Shown here in pieces: positions 1 through 12,945 of a stretch of DNA of 64,000 bases (the stretch's first letter is position 1; each line of letters opens with the position of its first letter). The stretch spans positions 62,001-126,000 of the forward strand of contig NW_026731675.1 in the NCBI RefSeq assembly GCF_028476545.1, given 5' to 3'. The notes below the pieces were generated by a model. It was not told the origin of the DNA, did not search any database, and saw nothing but the letters and a program-made list of their open reading frames with translations. The position numbers and the translations under genes are program-made. The DNA comes from Physella acuta. Its lineage: Eukaryota > Mollusca > Gastropoda > Physidae.

Positions 1-728
1 ATTGTTGTACTGCTTGTTACACACATTTTTCTTTTCAACATTTTCAAATAGCACACAGTAGTGGACATTTATTCCTGATTTACCTAACCAGTCTGTGAAT
101 ACTGAAACAGTTCGATCCAGGTGCACGTAATAATCCCAAGAATTGGATATATAGTATATAAATCCTTAAACCAAACAGAAAAAAAGACATCCACCTTTAG
201 TAAAGTAGATTTTACATCTGACTTGGGTAAACCGTCTTAGTATCAGGAGGTGGGTGGGGGTTGGGAGATGGGGGAGGGCAGTGACAATAGAAAATAAAAC
301 CTTGCATGGTCAGCTAGTAGCCACAATCCCTTTCCGGTATTAGGTGTCAGTAAACCATTAAATCAAGCAGAGGGAGGGTCACCCAGACATCACATCGGTA
401 CCCGCCCCGCTCAGTTTAGAGTGAAGTCATTAACTGGACCTGTGGTATGACAACCAAGGTCACCCCCCCCCCCCCCCCCCCCCCCAAGTCAATGATACCC
501 CTTGGTTCTGTTTATGCATCAAAACACAAAGACTGTTCGTTTAACAAATCAGGCAATAAAAATGTCGCTTAATTCAAACTACTGGCCACAATTTTCCTTG
601 GGAATCAGGCTAGCCCGACGTTCTGATAATCTGTGCGCGGGGTCAGAAAATGTCTGCGCGGCACATTTGAAAGTACTGCGCGGCCGCGCAGCCGCGCAGC
701 TTAGAGGGAACACTGCATGTGACCTATG
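1..728. other. Intergenic, no gene seen
   Basis: No coding region is supported. The stretch holds a G-rich tract near 245-280 and a run of 23 C at 463-485. The short open frame that starts just after the C run has no recognisable domain and I treat it as chance. Confidence 0.6.
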
Positions 729-946
729 CAGGGGCGTAACCAGGTTTCTGGGGCAGGGGAAGGGTGAGTAGATTAAACAGTGGTCACATTTAACTTCATT
801 GTCAAAACATAGACCAGTGTTTACTTGTAAGGTATTTATTCTATTTTTTTAAAGGCGACGCTTTATTTAAATCACATTTTTTAAAGGGGTGGGGGGGGGG
901 GGGGAGAGAGCAGCCACCCTCTCTTCTACTTCAGCCTACGCCTCTG
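729..946. mobile_element. Probable hAT-type MITE (CAGGGGCGTA ends)
   Basis: The segment begins CAGGGGCGTAAC and ends CTACGCCTCTG, imperfect inverted ends that match the better-preserved elements at 33663-34372 and 42777-43038. It has no coding capacity and contains a poly-G run near 890-904. I could not find a matching 8-bp target duplication, so this is an old copy or its ends are slightly misplaced. Confidence 0.5.
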
Positions 947-2734
947 TGTGACTTTTATTCTCTGTCTGACCTAATTAGCATACTAAATGACCTATGTATC
1001 TTTCTGTGACCTAAGTAGCATACTATATGACCTATACATCTTGCTGTATGACCTATATAGCTTGCTGTTTGACCTACATAGCTTGTTGTATGACCTGTGT
1101 AACTTGCTGAATGCTTAAAACTACCTAGCCAGAATTAATCTCCCTCTCCCACCCCCTCAAAGTTTCGTTAGAACTAACCCCCCCCCCCCCAAGGTTTTAA
1201 GTCAGAATCATCTATCACCCCCGGACCCCCACCCCTAAATCCATCGTTAACCAAAATAAAATGTATCCCTCCCCTCAATACCAGTTGCTGATGTGCTGGC
1301 CTAGTCTTGTACATTTCCTTTGTTTGTATGACTCTCAGCTCATCTCAATCTCTAACCACAGGACCTGTAAAACACTTTTCTACTTTAACCACTAATTAGT
1401 TAAACCAAGGTCTCAAAGATAAGCGGCTTGTCAATGAGATCATTGTTTCTCCTAATTTTAATGATACAACCCTCGTGCGATTAAAAATTTTATTAATTTC
1501 TTGTAACGGATCTAAAAACATAACTCATTTTTAAAATGGACGACAGTACAGCAAATAGACTTGACAATGTCCTGTATTGTGGCCAGCACAAAGTGGCGGA
1601 AGGGAGGTCACTCCGCCGGGCAGGGGAAAAAAACTAGAGTTCACGCCCCTGGCCATGTAAACACCTGACGTGACGTCACGCCTTCTGTCGCCGGGCAGAC
1701 GAGAGCAGATGCTCGGAGGACGGGCTTTGGCCACAAAGAGGCTGGACAGTTCCGCTAGATGACCCAAGGTCATGGGAACGTCAGGAAGAATAAAATATAA
1801 AAACCCCTCCCTGAAAAACGTCCCCTTGTCTACGGTGCGAACTAATTTTTTTCACCGTTTTATCTTTGTCTTGTTTGACTCCGTGAGCGCCAGTGGAGGA
1901 AACACATGGCCGGATGTAATTACCGCAGAAAAACAAATTAACAAAGGTATCGTGGGTGACGCATCCCGACTGACATTACCCCCCCCCCCCCACCCATACT
2001 GCAGTAATATACTAAGGTTACCGCGTCGCCTAACTTTAAAATGTGTCGCTCTTTAATTCGGGATTCGAGTTCAGTTTTCTCACCAGAGTTATTGCCCTTA
2101 ATAATTAACAAGGTTGACATGATTCACCGGCGCGCGTATTCGATTACATCTGCCGCGATACCAAGAAAATGTATTATGTCTGCGGCTTATCGTGTCATTC
2201 GATCTCACAGCGGGAAGGTACTAACGATACCTAGGCGCAGTTGACAACAGCTTTTGTGCGGGGAATAAAGGGAGACAAATCTATCTCTTACGTCTGTTAT
2301 CAGATGGTGAATATTTAAACCAGGGGATTCGATAACTTTTGAAGTAAAAGGGATTAAATTGATGTGAACATTGATCGTTACGTCTTGGTGCGGTCACGCT
2401 TGACTGGACCACTGCGTGCACGTGACTTTTTTACTGTTTTTTGTGTGGCTGTGTGGGTGTGCTGTATGTGTGTTGTGTGTGTGTGTTGTGAATAGTGTTC
2501 ACTTGATTAACTTGAACACGTGGGTGTTGTCCCATATTAGCTGGCAACATTCGAGTTAACACTTGGTCTTCATTACAAAATGTTATTAGCTACATGTTTT
2601 TTTTTAAAAGCCAAATGACAATATTACCTTGTATTAAAAAAGGTAATGTTAATTTTGACTGTTGATAAACATTTAAAAGAGCTGTTCTAGTTGATGTTTA
2701 TTAGTCTCTCAGATTGCTTGAGTTTAAATTAGCT
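947..2734. other. Intergenic, no gene seen
   Basis: Short tandem-like phrases of the form 'tgacctatatagcttgctg' occur near 1000-1110, followed by C-rich runs. A perfect CRE-like palindrome TGACGTCA lies at 1671-1678. A GT-rich stretch is at about 2450-2490. The short open frames in 1530-2250 overlap on both strands and have no recognisable domain, so I call none of them a gene. Confidence 0.5.
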
Positions 2735-3220
2735 ACAGCTTTATCAGTCGTCTACAGCTTCAGTCGTCTACAGCTTCATCAGACGTCTACAGCTTCATCA
2801 GACGTCTACAGCTTCATCAGACGTCTACAGCTTCATCAGTCATCTACAGCTTCATCAGACGTCTACAGCTTCATCAGTCATCTACAGCTTCAGTCGTCTA
2901 CAGCTTCAGTCGTCTACAGCTTCATCAGACGTCTACAGCTTCCTCAGACGTCTACAGCTTCATCAGACGTCTACAACTTCATCAGTCATCTACAGCTTCA
3001 GTCGTCTACAGCTTCATCAGACTCTACAGCTTCAGACGTCTACAACTTCATCAGACGTCTACAGCTTCATCAGACTTCTACAGCTTCATCAGACGTCTAC
3101 AGCTTCATCAGACGTCTACAGCTTCATCAGCCATCTACAGCTTCAGTCGTCTACAGCTTCAGTCGTCTACAGCTTCAGTCGTCTACAGTTTCATCAGACG
3201 TCTACAGCTTCATCAGACGT
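2735..3220. repeat. Minisatellite, 19-bp unit with 16-bp variants
   Basis: About 26 units of the form TACAGCTTCATCAGACGTC are interspersed with 16-bp units lacking part of the CATCA stretch. Because 19 is not a multiple of three, the serine- and leucine-rich open frame through it changes phrase from unit to unit. That shows the frame is a by-product of the repeat. Confidence 0.9.
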
Positions 3221-3244
3221 AGGGTAAATCGTTGTCATTTCTCT

Positions 3245-3411
3245 ACTTTTGCCGTCAGTGCCCAAGACACAAGGAGCAGATGAAGTAGAGTTCGTCTGTT
3301 TCATAAAACTAAGTTTTCCCTAATATGAGTCAGGTACCCACCAGAGCCGGGTTAACTAAGTGACGTCCACGTTAGCAGTCGAGCGCTCTACCGTCGGACC
3401 ACGCCGTTTCA
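3245..3411 (-). mobile_element. tRNA-derived SINE copy (minus strand)
   Basis: Read on the minus strand, it starts with a tRNA-like head (box-A-like GTGGTCCGACGGTAGAG). The body contains GGGTACCTGACTCA followed by a tail phrase similar to CTCTACTTCATCTGC. The body and tail match the copies at 13235, 32103 and 42020. Box B appears to be deleted. I cannot name the SINE family. Confidence 0.65.
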
Positions 3412-4564
3412 CAATCGCTTCCAACTTTAACAAACAACTGGAAGCCATAAACGATTAAACTCTCTATTCTGTAGCAATCAATTTCCAAATCAAGTTGTAC
3501 CGTTTGATAACATGCCATTATTTGCAAGATATTTCATTAGTGTTCAGCGCGCAAATACCCAATCGTTTGCCATGAGTGGCTTTAAGCGAAATTTCACAGG
3601 TTGCGGTAATTAGAATGACCAGGACCAAATAACAACATCTTTGCTTAAGCTGCTCTAATGCTCCTACCCTAATTAACGATGCAAAAAGTAATTACGTCTA
3701 ATAACGAAATCTTTTTTTTTTCTTCCAATCAATAACTAAGATGGGAAACAACTGTAGGAAATAATGAGGTTTATATAAAACGGCCTTGACATTTCGCCTG
3801 ATGTGGGCTTTGAGATTGACGCAATCGGCGTCCAACAATGGTTCCAATGATGCACACAAAACTTAGCTCAGCAGATGTAACCCGGACCGTGACCCCTTCC
3901 ACTTATGCTGACTTCAGTAGTTCACCAATGAACCCCATCCATCCCCATCCCTAGAAATGAACATGAATGTTTAACTGACTTCAAAACTAAAATAAAATTT
4001 GAACGACAAATATATTGAAAGATTTTTTTTAATTACTCTACAATAATCCAATCAATTAGTACATTGAATGACCCCCCACTAATGACCCATCTAATTCTAC
4101 TCACAGACCCCCGAAAAAGACTCCAAAAACGACCCCTACCTTGACCTACAACATTCACCACCAAAAGATCTACTTCACCCCACACAAGCCTTTTTACGAC
4201 CTGAGAATTAGATAAATATTGACAAAAACAATCACTCTAAATTGATACAAAGACAAACAAAACAAGGACTCCATAAAACGGAACAAATATTGACTCAAAC
4301 AATAACTCCCAAAATGACTCCCATAATAATCTATGACTCAAAGAATGACACACACACCCCCACCCCCGCCCTGACAACCCTTGTCCCAACCAACTACAAT
4401 AGTGCTCATCTTCATTACTCGAATACCCAAGGCGGCTTCATGCCCCGTCACATGGACGACACGTGACCTTTAAGTCAGCTTTAACTCCGCCCAGTCAGTT
4501 GGCCACTGGACAAGGGACGGGGTATCGAATCTCACTCGTGACACATTCACAAAATAAAGCACAA
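3412..4564. other. Intergenic, no gene seen
   Basis: AT-rich DNA with CA-rich phrases near 4080-4400 and no credible coding region. Confidence 0.5.
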
Positions 4565-4860
4565 AAGTACATAGTGTTTTATAAATAAGTCACCGAAAGT
4601 ACATGTTGTTTTAAATATGTCACAGAAAGTACATATTGTTTTATAAATATGTTACCGACAGTACATACTGTTTATATAAATGTCACCGACAGTACATAAT
4701 GTTTTATAAATATGTCACGGTAAATATGTCATTTTTACTATTATGTATCAGACAATATATTGCGTTTTAAAAATATATCACGTAAAATATATTATGTTTT
4801 ATTATTATATAACCGAAAATACATCATGTTTTATTATTATATCACCGAAAATACATAACA
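4565..4860. repeat. Degenerate tandem repeat, about 31-bp unit
   Basis: Repeated phrases of the type GTCACCGAAAGTACAT followed by a TGTTTTATAAATAT-like spacer recur every 30-32 bp with many substitutions, so this is an old array. The phrase starts at about 4591, 4621, 4653 and 4683 and then decays. Confidence 0.7.
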
Positions 4861-5364
4861 ATGTATAGTTCTGTGTTCTCTAGTTAGTGGAAAAGCGTAA
4901 TCACAAAAACAGGTGAACTCTATCTCACCTGCACAAGCATCTAACCGTTCCTGAATTATTTTATTTTTTTTATGAGTTAAAGCGAGAATGTCAAATCTAG
5001 GCGACACACCGAAACAGACAAAATTCGTATTGGAATAAAAACTTGACAGATTAGCAATCAAACCAGGAATTATCGATCAATTTTTTAGGAGATCAATTGT
5101 CAAAGTAGCCTAACACGAACAATCCAGTATTGAATTACGTAATCAAAAAATTATGTTCGAACTGACAAGGCGTCGTTAGGATTCCAGATCTCGTTTTGTT
5201 CGTTGAGTAACCGGATGTAGGTTGACACGTGATCTAGTTGCTGTTAATGCTGGGTTGATTCCGACAACGTCAAAATGTATACTGGTTTATTGAAGTAAGG
5301 TTAACTAAGTACTTATGTTAGTTTAAACGAGTACTGAAGTTAGTGAAGTACGTTTACTGGATGT

Positions 5365-5935
5365 CACAGACCACACCACCACACCACCACAGCACACCAC
5401 CACACCACACCACCACATCACACCGCCACAACATCAGACCACACCATCAGACCACACCACCACACCACACTACTAGAGCACCAGAACACAGCGCCAGACC
5501 ACACCACCACACCACCACATCACACCACCACATCACACCACCACATCACACCACCACATCACACCACCACATCACACCACCACATCACACCACCACATCA
5601 CACCACCACATCACACCACCACATCACACCACCACATCACACCACCACATCACACCACCACATCACACCACCACATCACACCACCACACCACTACATCAC
5701 ACCATTAGACCACACACCACACTACTAGAGCACCAGAACACAGCCCCAGACAACAACACCATACCACACCACCAGAACACACCACAACACTACACAGACC
5801 ACACCACCACACCACACCATTAGACCACAGATCACACCACCACATCACACCACCAGACCACACCACCAGACCACACCACCACACCACACCACCATCCACC
5901 CTACTAGAGCACTAGAACACAGCCCCAGACCACTT
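5365..5935. repeat. Minisatellite, 13-bp unit ACCACCACATCAC
   Basis: A C/A-rich array is almost perfect from about 5508 to 5690 and degenerate on both sides. A longer phrase (CCAGAACACAGC with neighbours) recurs near 5480, 5733 and 5912, which suggests a higher-order duplication. The His/Thr/Pro-rich open frame is a by-product. Confidence 0.9.
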
Positions 5936-6812
5936 GACCCCATACATAAGGTCAACTACAGCATTATGTTGTAGATTAAACAAGATTCTCATGTAAATGT
6001 GTTCTATACATTATTTATATCTACTCTATGTTGACCTACCCCGCTTGCTGGGCGTTCTGTGCCGAGCCTTATATGGGCATTTGGTCAACAAGTGCAGCAA
6101 ACAGAGGTTGACAGTGGGCGGGGCATGAAGCGATGGGCGGTCTACAACTGTGGAAAAGGGGGCGGTCTATGAATGAAACTAGAACGATGCTGTCAACTGA
6201 GCTGTTCGTGTTGACACAGAATGTTGTCATACAACTGTCAAACTGTTCTCCGCGGGTGTTGGAATATTTACACCCGGACAGTACATCTAAAGTACAACTT
6301 TAGTTTTTAACACAGGGGTTTCTTTCTTAGTTTTGTACTGAGCTATGTCAATGTTGATAACATAAATACATTTTTTACAACTTACAAAAAAAGTCTTTTA
6401 AAACGTGAAACAACTCCTATAAAACAGCTACGAACCCCCAACCCACCCCAACCCACCCCTTACCACATATCGTGACATGCCCTAATCCCCCCCCCCCCTT
6501 AATAGTACAACGTCGTTTAAAAACACCCCTCACCCCCCCCCCCCCCATGGAAAGACCAATTAAACTGCTGGGGAATGCACCCTCTACTCACACACAGAAT
6601 AAAAAAATAAAATAGTGTATCACAGAGGTGTGTGAGTGGCATTAACTGTGAAACCCTCTGTTAGCCCACACTAACCCAATTCTTTTTGTACCCGTGTTTA
6701 TCTTCAGTCTATAAATACGCAGTCCTGTTCGTTTTATTTTTAACTCCGGCAAAAATACAACAGCTTTTTTTGTGTCAACACAAAAACGTATTTCGTATCT
6801 GTAGAGTTCAAT
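5936..6812. other. Intergenic, no gene seen
   Basis: Contains several C runs (6487-6498, 6533-6546) and no supported gene. Confidence 0.5.
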
Positions 6813-7035
6813 CAGTTTCTTCCAGGCATCCCCCCCCCCCCCCCATGAAAGTCTAACCTTCCCCCCCCCCCCCCCAACGAAATGGAATTTATATAGAAAA
6901 ATTATACTTTTACAAGTGTCCGTCCGTCCGTCCGTCCGCCCTGAAATTCCCCCCCCCCCCCGAAAATATCAAGTGCTCCTTTCCCCCCCCCCCCCCCCCC
7001 CCCCCTTTGGGGAAAAAAGTCTGGAAGAAACACTG
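6813..7035. mobile_element. hAT-type MITE with C-rich blocks (family M1)
   Basis: The ends are CAGTTTCTTCCAG and CTGGAAGAAACACTG, the same family as 11578-11777 and 14856-15056. The flanks are AGTTCAAT on the left and GGTTCAAT on the right, a 7-of-8 match to an 8-bp target duplication. The internal C tracts have expanded compared with the other copies. There is no coding capacity. Confidence 0.8.
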
Positions 7036-8965
7036 GGTTCAATATTCTTCCAACTCTGTTTATATATTAGAACATTTTCTCACGCAAGAAAAATCTTGAT
7101 AAATTATAGAACAATAATCTGAAGAAAAAATGCTGTGATTTTATGTTTTATAGATCGGCCAGTCAGAAATCCGGAATTATTTGACTCACCCCCCCCCCTT
7201 TCCATAATTCGGGCTTCGGTAGGTTCTATACGTTTCAAATACCCTACATATATTTTTTAATTAAAAACACATAGTATACGGTCACTGGTTCAACGTGTCA
7301 CGAGGTGTAAGCCCCTTCAACATACAACATACTAAGTCAAGCCCTCTTGAAAACGTAACATGGTAAGTACATCAATACATTGCATCATGCAAGGAAGCCG
7401 CTGACAAAAAAAAATATAAAAATTCGTCCGCTTTGATTTTTTTTTTCCCAACTCACCAATCGAAGTTTGATTCCCTCGTAGATTGCGTCTCCTTTTTTTT
7501 CTTTTTTTTTTAGTGCAGTTTTTTTTTTACTTTTTTTGTGCAGTTTTTTTCCCCCTGCACACCACGTGACCTGATGTAGCAGGCCAGTAGACCAGGCTAT
7601 GACGTCACGCTGCGCATTGTTGTGTCGCGCTTTCATGCGTGACCCCGTTAAAAGACAGCGGGGCCTGAAGTAGGTCATGACTCACGCGCACCTTATTCAC
7701 AGCATGCACGCATGCATGCAGCCCCGCCATCAGCCATGACCACAAAGACCCTGGGGCTCGGTGTATCGTCGAGAGATTGACTCATTATTCTCACACGTTG
7801 TTACTCACACTCAAGGTCAGCGTGACCCAGGCATGTTCATTGTCTCACTTTTTATTGCCTAACTTTTTTTTTTAAACAATCTCTATACCACCACTCAGCT
7901 GTCGATAAATATACTCAAAGCTAAGAAATAAACCTTCAGAAAAATTAAACAAAAAACTACTTTATAACTTTCCATTAAGTTGGATGTTTAATCGTTCTGT
8001 GCTACTCCAAGTTAGAGCTATCCATAGGTTGGTATTGTAAGAACTATCAACGTTTTGAGATTTAGAGTGTCTACCTAAACTTTCTACATCAAACGATTAA
8101 ACCAATCTGTTTTCTTATTTTATTAGGAGCACCCATGTTTCGTTATTATAGAAGAAGATATCAGTTTTTATTTACGGAAGACTAAGATTTAACAACACTA
8201 CATTATAAAAGAGAACGAATTTTTGTTAATTATTACTATTAAAGTCCTCTTATTATATATGCCCCACCCCCTCTCCCCTGGGGATTTATATGTCGAAAAG
8301 GGGGTCTTGTTGTTGCTGTTTTGGTCCACGTACTCACCCATGCACGCATGCTGTACCGCATCACGTGCTAGCGACTGCGCATGACACACCGCCATGACCT
8401 AATTATGAGCGTCATGTCGGGCGCATGTTTTGTTATCTGTGTAATAAAGCGCGCCATTCCGCTCCATCAGATGATAAAAAAAATATCACATTTTTGTGTG
8501 ATTGCTCCCCATTTGATTTCGTGTTCTCTTCAGTCCAAACTGTCTCGCGCTGATTGTGAGTAAGTATTGACAGAGGCGTGTACGCATGAATACATTGATG
8601 TCGTTTCATCAGCGGCGACCCCCATGTATCAATATTACTCAACTCATGACTCAGCCTCATAGATTATAGGCCTGGGTGTCTTTTTTTCTTCTAATCAGCA
8701 CGGGTGAGGGACGGCACTCTGCAGGGGCGTGTCCCAGTACAAGATATTGCAGGGGGGGACGGTGACGTGTTGTCTGCTGGTCGAAGCGTTTACACGTCCA
8801 GGTCGATGGGTAGATGTCCTGTGTTCAAGTCCGATGTGGGGTTCAGATCTCGGGGCCCGTCTAGGCACACAGGTTTCTGTTTTCTCAACCACTCTTGTTC
8901 CTTATATTTCTACCACCTATGGAGATGTGAAAATTATAATAATTATGTTATAGAGGACTCGTCTG
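7036..8965. other. Intergenic, no gene seen
   Basis: Includes T-rich runs at 7490-7560 and TGACGTCA at 7600-7607. Short ORFs near 8200-8900 overlap on both strands without recognisable domains. A weak tRNA-like phrase (TGTTCAAGTCC) near 8821 is not enough to call a SINE. Confidence 0.45.
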
Positions 8966-9154
8966 CAGTGTTTCTTCCAGACTTTTTTCTCCGGGGGGGG
9001 GGGGGGGGGGCACTTGATATTGGGGGGGGGGGGGGCGGTCAACATTTTTCAGGGGTGGGGGCGGACACTAGTAACAGTGTATGTTTACTATATAAATTCC
9101 ATCTCGTTCGGGGGGGGGGGGGGCGGAAGACTTTCTTCGGGGGGGGGGGGGGGG
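8966..9154. mobile_element. Family M1 hAT-type MITE, right end replaced by minisatellite
   Basis: Starts CAGTGTTTCTTCCAG and follows the M1 layout, with three G-rich blocks split by an AT-rich centre. It never reaches the expected right terminus: after the last G block the sequence passes straight into the 29-bp minisatellite at 9155. The G runs are much longer than in 14856-15056. Confidence 0.75.
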
Positions 9155-9705
9155 CTACATTGCTGTACCACTTACCCACACGGCAACATTGCTGTACCAC
9201 TTACCCACACGGCAACATTGCTGTACCACTTACCCACACGTCAAAATTGTTGTACCACTTATCCACGCGTCTAAATTGTTGTACCACTTATCCACACGTC
9301 TAAATTGTTGTACCACTTATCCACTCGCCTAAATTGTTGTACCACTTATTCAAACGTCAAAATTGTTGTACCACTTATCCACGCGTCTAAATTGTTCTAC
9401 CACTTATCCTCACATCTAAATTGTTGTACCACTTATCCAAACGTTTAAATTGTTGTACCACTTATCCACGCGTCTAAATTGTTGTACCACTTATCCACAC
9501 ATCTAAATAGTTGTACCACTTATCCACACGTCTAAATTGTTGTACCACTTATCCACACGTCTAAATTGTTGTACCACTTATCCACACGTCTATATTGTTG
9601 TACCACTTATCCACATGTCTAAATTGTTGTACCACGGATCCACACGTCTATATTGTTGTACCACGGATCCACACGTCTAAATTGTTGTACCACTTATCCA
9701 CACGG
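9155..9705. repeat. Minisatellite, 29-bp unit
   Basis: About 19 units carry the core GTACCACTTATCCACACG followed by TCTAAATTGTT. The first units read TTACCCACACGGCAACATTGC, and the change to TTATCCACACGTCTAAATTGT indicates two sub-blocks. It directly abuts the truncated MITE. Confidence 0.9.
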
Positions 9706-10334
9706 CTACGTTCATTATTTTACCATGGCTACGCTTATTGTGGTATCACTCAGCCACATTCCGTACCGAACAAACTTTGGGTAAATTACCATGTATTGCT
9801 AACCACTACTAGTAAAACATGTAACTCCATAACAACAGTTAAGTATTTGTGAGTAATGATTGTGAGTGATGATTGTGAGTGATTATTATTAATTATGATT
9901 GTGAATTATGATTGTGAGCGATGATTATGAGTAATGATTAAGCGTGATTAGAAAGCTATGGCTGATGGAATCACGCAGAGAGTTTTAAATAACCTCACAA
10001 CTTTTATCCACAGCCATTTCATTTGTTAGCCCACACACAATGAAACAAAAACTGAACAATTTTTTTACCGTCTAAAAATGCGAAGTTTTTTTTAAGGGAA
10101 CCGGAAGCGTGTTAACCGCCATTTATCGTATGGACAAAGCGCCCCCTACCGTCTGGACAGTGGGGTACAGCTGGGGTGAGCACACATCCTCTGGAGCTAG
10201 AGTGGCCAACTGCTCACTGCCGGAGGTGTATCGATCGGTGACCACTCAGGCGTGACAGGCACCGTGGGAATTGATCAGGTAAACTCATGCATGCAATAGC
10301 TTGTCGCCAGTACGGCGAGTAGGTGGTCGCCGTC
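9706..10334. other. Intergenic, no gene seen
   Basis: Contains a short degenerate run of GATTGTGAGTGAT phrases near 9850-9950 and no supported gene. Confidence 0.5.
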
Positions 10335-10735
10335 AGGGCGAAGTGTTGGTCGTTTGTGATGGCGTCTTGGTTGTTGTGATGGCGAATTGGTCGTTGTGAT
10401 GGCGAATTGGTCGTTGTGATGGCGAATTGGTCGTTGTGATGGCGAATTGTTGGTTAATTGTGACGGCGAAATTGTTGGTTATGATGGCGTATTGTTTGTC
10501 GTTGTGATGGCAAATTGTTGGTTGTGATGGCGAATTGTTGGTTAATTGTGATGGCGATTTGTTAGTTGTGATGGCGAATTGGTGATTGTGATGGCTAATT
10601 GTTGGTTAATTGTGATGGCGAATTGGTGGTTGTGATGGCGAATTGTTGGTTGTGATGGAGATTTGTTGGTCGTGTTGATGGCGAATTGGTAACTATAATG
10701 GCGAATTGTTGGTTATTGTGATATCGATTTTTTTG
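10335..10735. repeat. Degenerate tandem repeat built on TTGTGATGGCGAATTG
   Basis: About 18 units of roughly 19-25 bp. The 5' part is near-perfect (TTGGTCGTTGTGATGGCGAA); the 3' part mixes TTGGTTGTGATGGCG and longer TTGGTTAATTGTGATGGCG forms. Confidence 0.85.
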
Positions 10736-11438
10736 CGAATTATTATTGGCACTAAGAAAAAAAAGTTTGTCGCCGCAGGGGCTACTGGTTGGTCATTGTG
10801 TGGGCGAATATTCGGACGCCGAACCGGCGAATTGTCAGCCGCCGTGTAGGCGATTATACACCAAGCATGTAACTATTCCTTGGAGACTATTTTTTACCCT
10901 ACCCAAGAGCGAGAACTCTCGCCTAAACAAGATCAATTGACTGTGACAGTACATAATAGTTAACTCCCCTTGGTATCGAACTACAACAATTACCGCTAGA
11001 CACAGATGTGGCTTTACATACGCATTGCACTGGATCAAACCCCACTGGAGCGTGTCAATGTAACCCGCCCAAAACAAGATTACCAGACTTTTTTTCTGAA
11101 CAGGTGCCAAGATAAATATGGATGCTAAACAACAACATATTATAACACCAATCAATAAATCTTTAGCGCTAATTGCGTCATAATTATAAAACGCTGTAGG
11201 GCTATTGTTTTTAATCGTGTATATCACGCGGTGCGCTTTCGGCCTCAGCAGGGGGTACGCTAAAACCCTGTCCGGGGGTGGCGTGGGGGGTGGGGGCGTC
11301 CACAGGGTAATACATTTACTGGCCTTGTCCAAATAACGCTGCGGTGTTGATTGGACCAGAACTAAAGCCCACAGTGATGGTGATTTGCTGTAGCGTATGA
11401 CGCCCACCAGCATGACCCCCACCCCCTTTCTATCTCCA

Positions 11439-11443
<5 letters not shown>
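10736..11443. other. Intergenic, no gene seen
   Basis: Unique-looking sequence of mixed composition. A long minus-strand open frame through here is carried at one end by the TA repeat and has no recognisable domain. Confidence 0.45.

Positions 11444-11519
<76 letters not shown>
11444..11519. repeat. (TA)n microsatellite
   Basis: Uninterrupted TA dinucleotides with one phase slip near 11511. It yields spurious Ile-Tyr open frames on both strands. Confidence 0.97.
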
Positions 11520-11577
11520 CGAACCCTTTCTTTTGTCATCACCACGCTCGTTCAACGGTCAGATGGGAACTTACGGT

Positions 11578-11777
11578 CAGAGTTTCTTCCAGGCACCTCT
11601 TCGGGGGGGCAAAGCCCCCCCGAAAAATTTTTACCGCCCCCCCGAACGAAATGAAATTTATATCATTTATATAGAAAATATATACTTTTAACAGTGTCCG
11701 CCCCCCCGAAGAAAGTTTACCGCCCCCCCGAAGATTTCAAGTGCCCCCCCGGAGAAAAAAGTCTGGAAGAAACACTG
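11578..11777. mobile_element. Family M1 hAT-type MITE with 8-bp target duplication
   Basis: A 200-bp element with ends CAGAGTTTCTTCCAG and CTGGAAGAAACACTG. It is flanked by perfect 8-bp direct repeats CTTACGGT at 11570-11577 and 11778-11785, which fits hAT insertion. Four CCCCCCCG blocks are arranged around an AT-rich centre. It is in the reverse orientation to 14856-15056 and has no ORF. Confidence 0.92.
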
Positions 11778-11827
11778 CTTACGGTCCACCGCTTGTTCAG
11801 CCAATCTGTAGAGTGAAGCGGGCAACC

Positions 11828-12098
11828 GGCAATAATTCCGGCTATTAGTATCAACCGGCAGTTAGTCCGGCTTTTAGTATCAACCGGCAGTTAGTCCGGC
11901 TACTAGTATCGACCGGCAGTTAGTCCGGCTTTTAGTATCAACCGGCAGTTAGTCCGGCTACTAGTATCAACCGGCAGTTAGTCCGGCTTTTAGTATCAAC
12001 CGGCAGTTAGTCCGGCTACTATTATCAACTGGCAGTTAGTCCGGCTATTAGTATCAACCGGCAGTTAGTCCGGCTATTACTATCAACCGGCAGTTAAT
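11828..12098. repeat. Minisatellite, 29-bp unit
   Basis: Nine to ten units of CGGCAGTTAGTCCGGCT followed by TTTAGTATCAAC. Units with TTTTAG alternate fairly regularly with units carrying TACTAG, so a two-unit (58-bp) higher-order repeat is likely. It starts about 50 bp after the right target duplication of the M1 MITE. Confidence 0.92.
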
Positions 12099-12754
12099 AT
12101 GGTTTAAATGGCTTCTGTATTTTGTACAATTACTAATCAGGCACGATCTTGTGTATAACATTTCATTCAATGATGCATTGTGTAAAACCTGTACTTCTTC
12201 TAAGATGAAACATGTATGAAAATTGCTTATTGTTATATATCTTGTAGCTGATTGTTATATATATTGTAGCTGGTTGTTGTATTTCTTGTAGCTTGTTATA
12301 TATCACAAGAAAAGTAGTTATAGCACGACACTACTAAACCCAAAATAAAAAGTTCAGTTTCAAGGCTGGAGTCTATCTACAGAATATTACAACGACCACT
12401 TTCAGGAAATAGCTTTGGGAACAAGCACGCAGACAACAGACAATATTGTAGCAAACGTTTGCAGGAAACTATCGTCGGGCTAGCATCACGAAAATGTTGT
12501 CAGTGTAAACCTCAGCTAATTGTCGTACTCAGCATTACACCCAGACATTCTGAGCTGCTTGTATTACAATCAAACGACGTCCTCTTCGCTGGGTCAGCTC
12601 ACTGGAGCGGAAGTGTGTGTGTGTGTCTGACTGTCTGTCTGCGCTTGCGTGCATGTATGTGAGTTTTGTATATGTGTGTGTGTGTGTTAGGCAATATACC
12701 GTCTTTCTTTGCAGTCCACTGCCTGAAGGACGAGTATCCGTATCCCCACCCCCT
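12099..12754. other. Intergenic, no gene seen
   Basis: Contains GTGTGT/CTGTCTGT simple repeat at about 12612-12690 and no supported gene. Confidence 0.5.
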
Positions 12755-12945
12755 CGTGTGAGTAGAAATACACACCTTAACCACCCCTACGACTAATCCA
12801 ACCCCCTTCTCTCGGGTGAGTAGAAATACATGTCTTAACCACCCCCACGCCTAATCCAACCCCCTCTCTCGGGTGAGTACAAATACACGCCTAATCCAAC
12901 CCCCTTCCCTCGGGTGAGTAGAAATACACGCCTTAACCGTAAGCC
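12755..12945. repeat. Tandem repeat, about 58-bp unit
   Basis: The phrase GTGAGTAGAAATACA recurs at 58-bp spacing within an AACCCCCT/CCTAATCCAACC context, in about three to four units with small deletions. Confidence 0.75.

Noticed and set aside
5343-5899. Histidine/threonine-rich frame and its opposite-strand Trp/Val-rich partner.
   Set aside because: Both derive from the 13-bp ACCACCACATCAC array.
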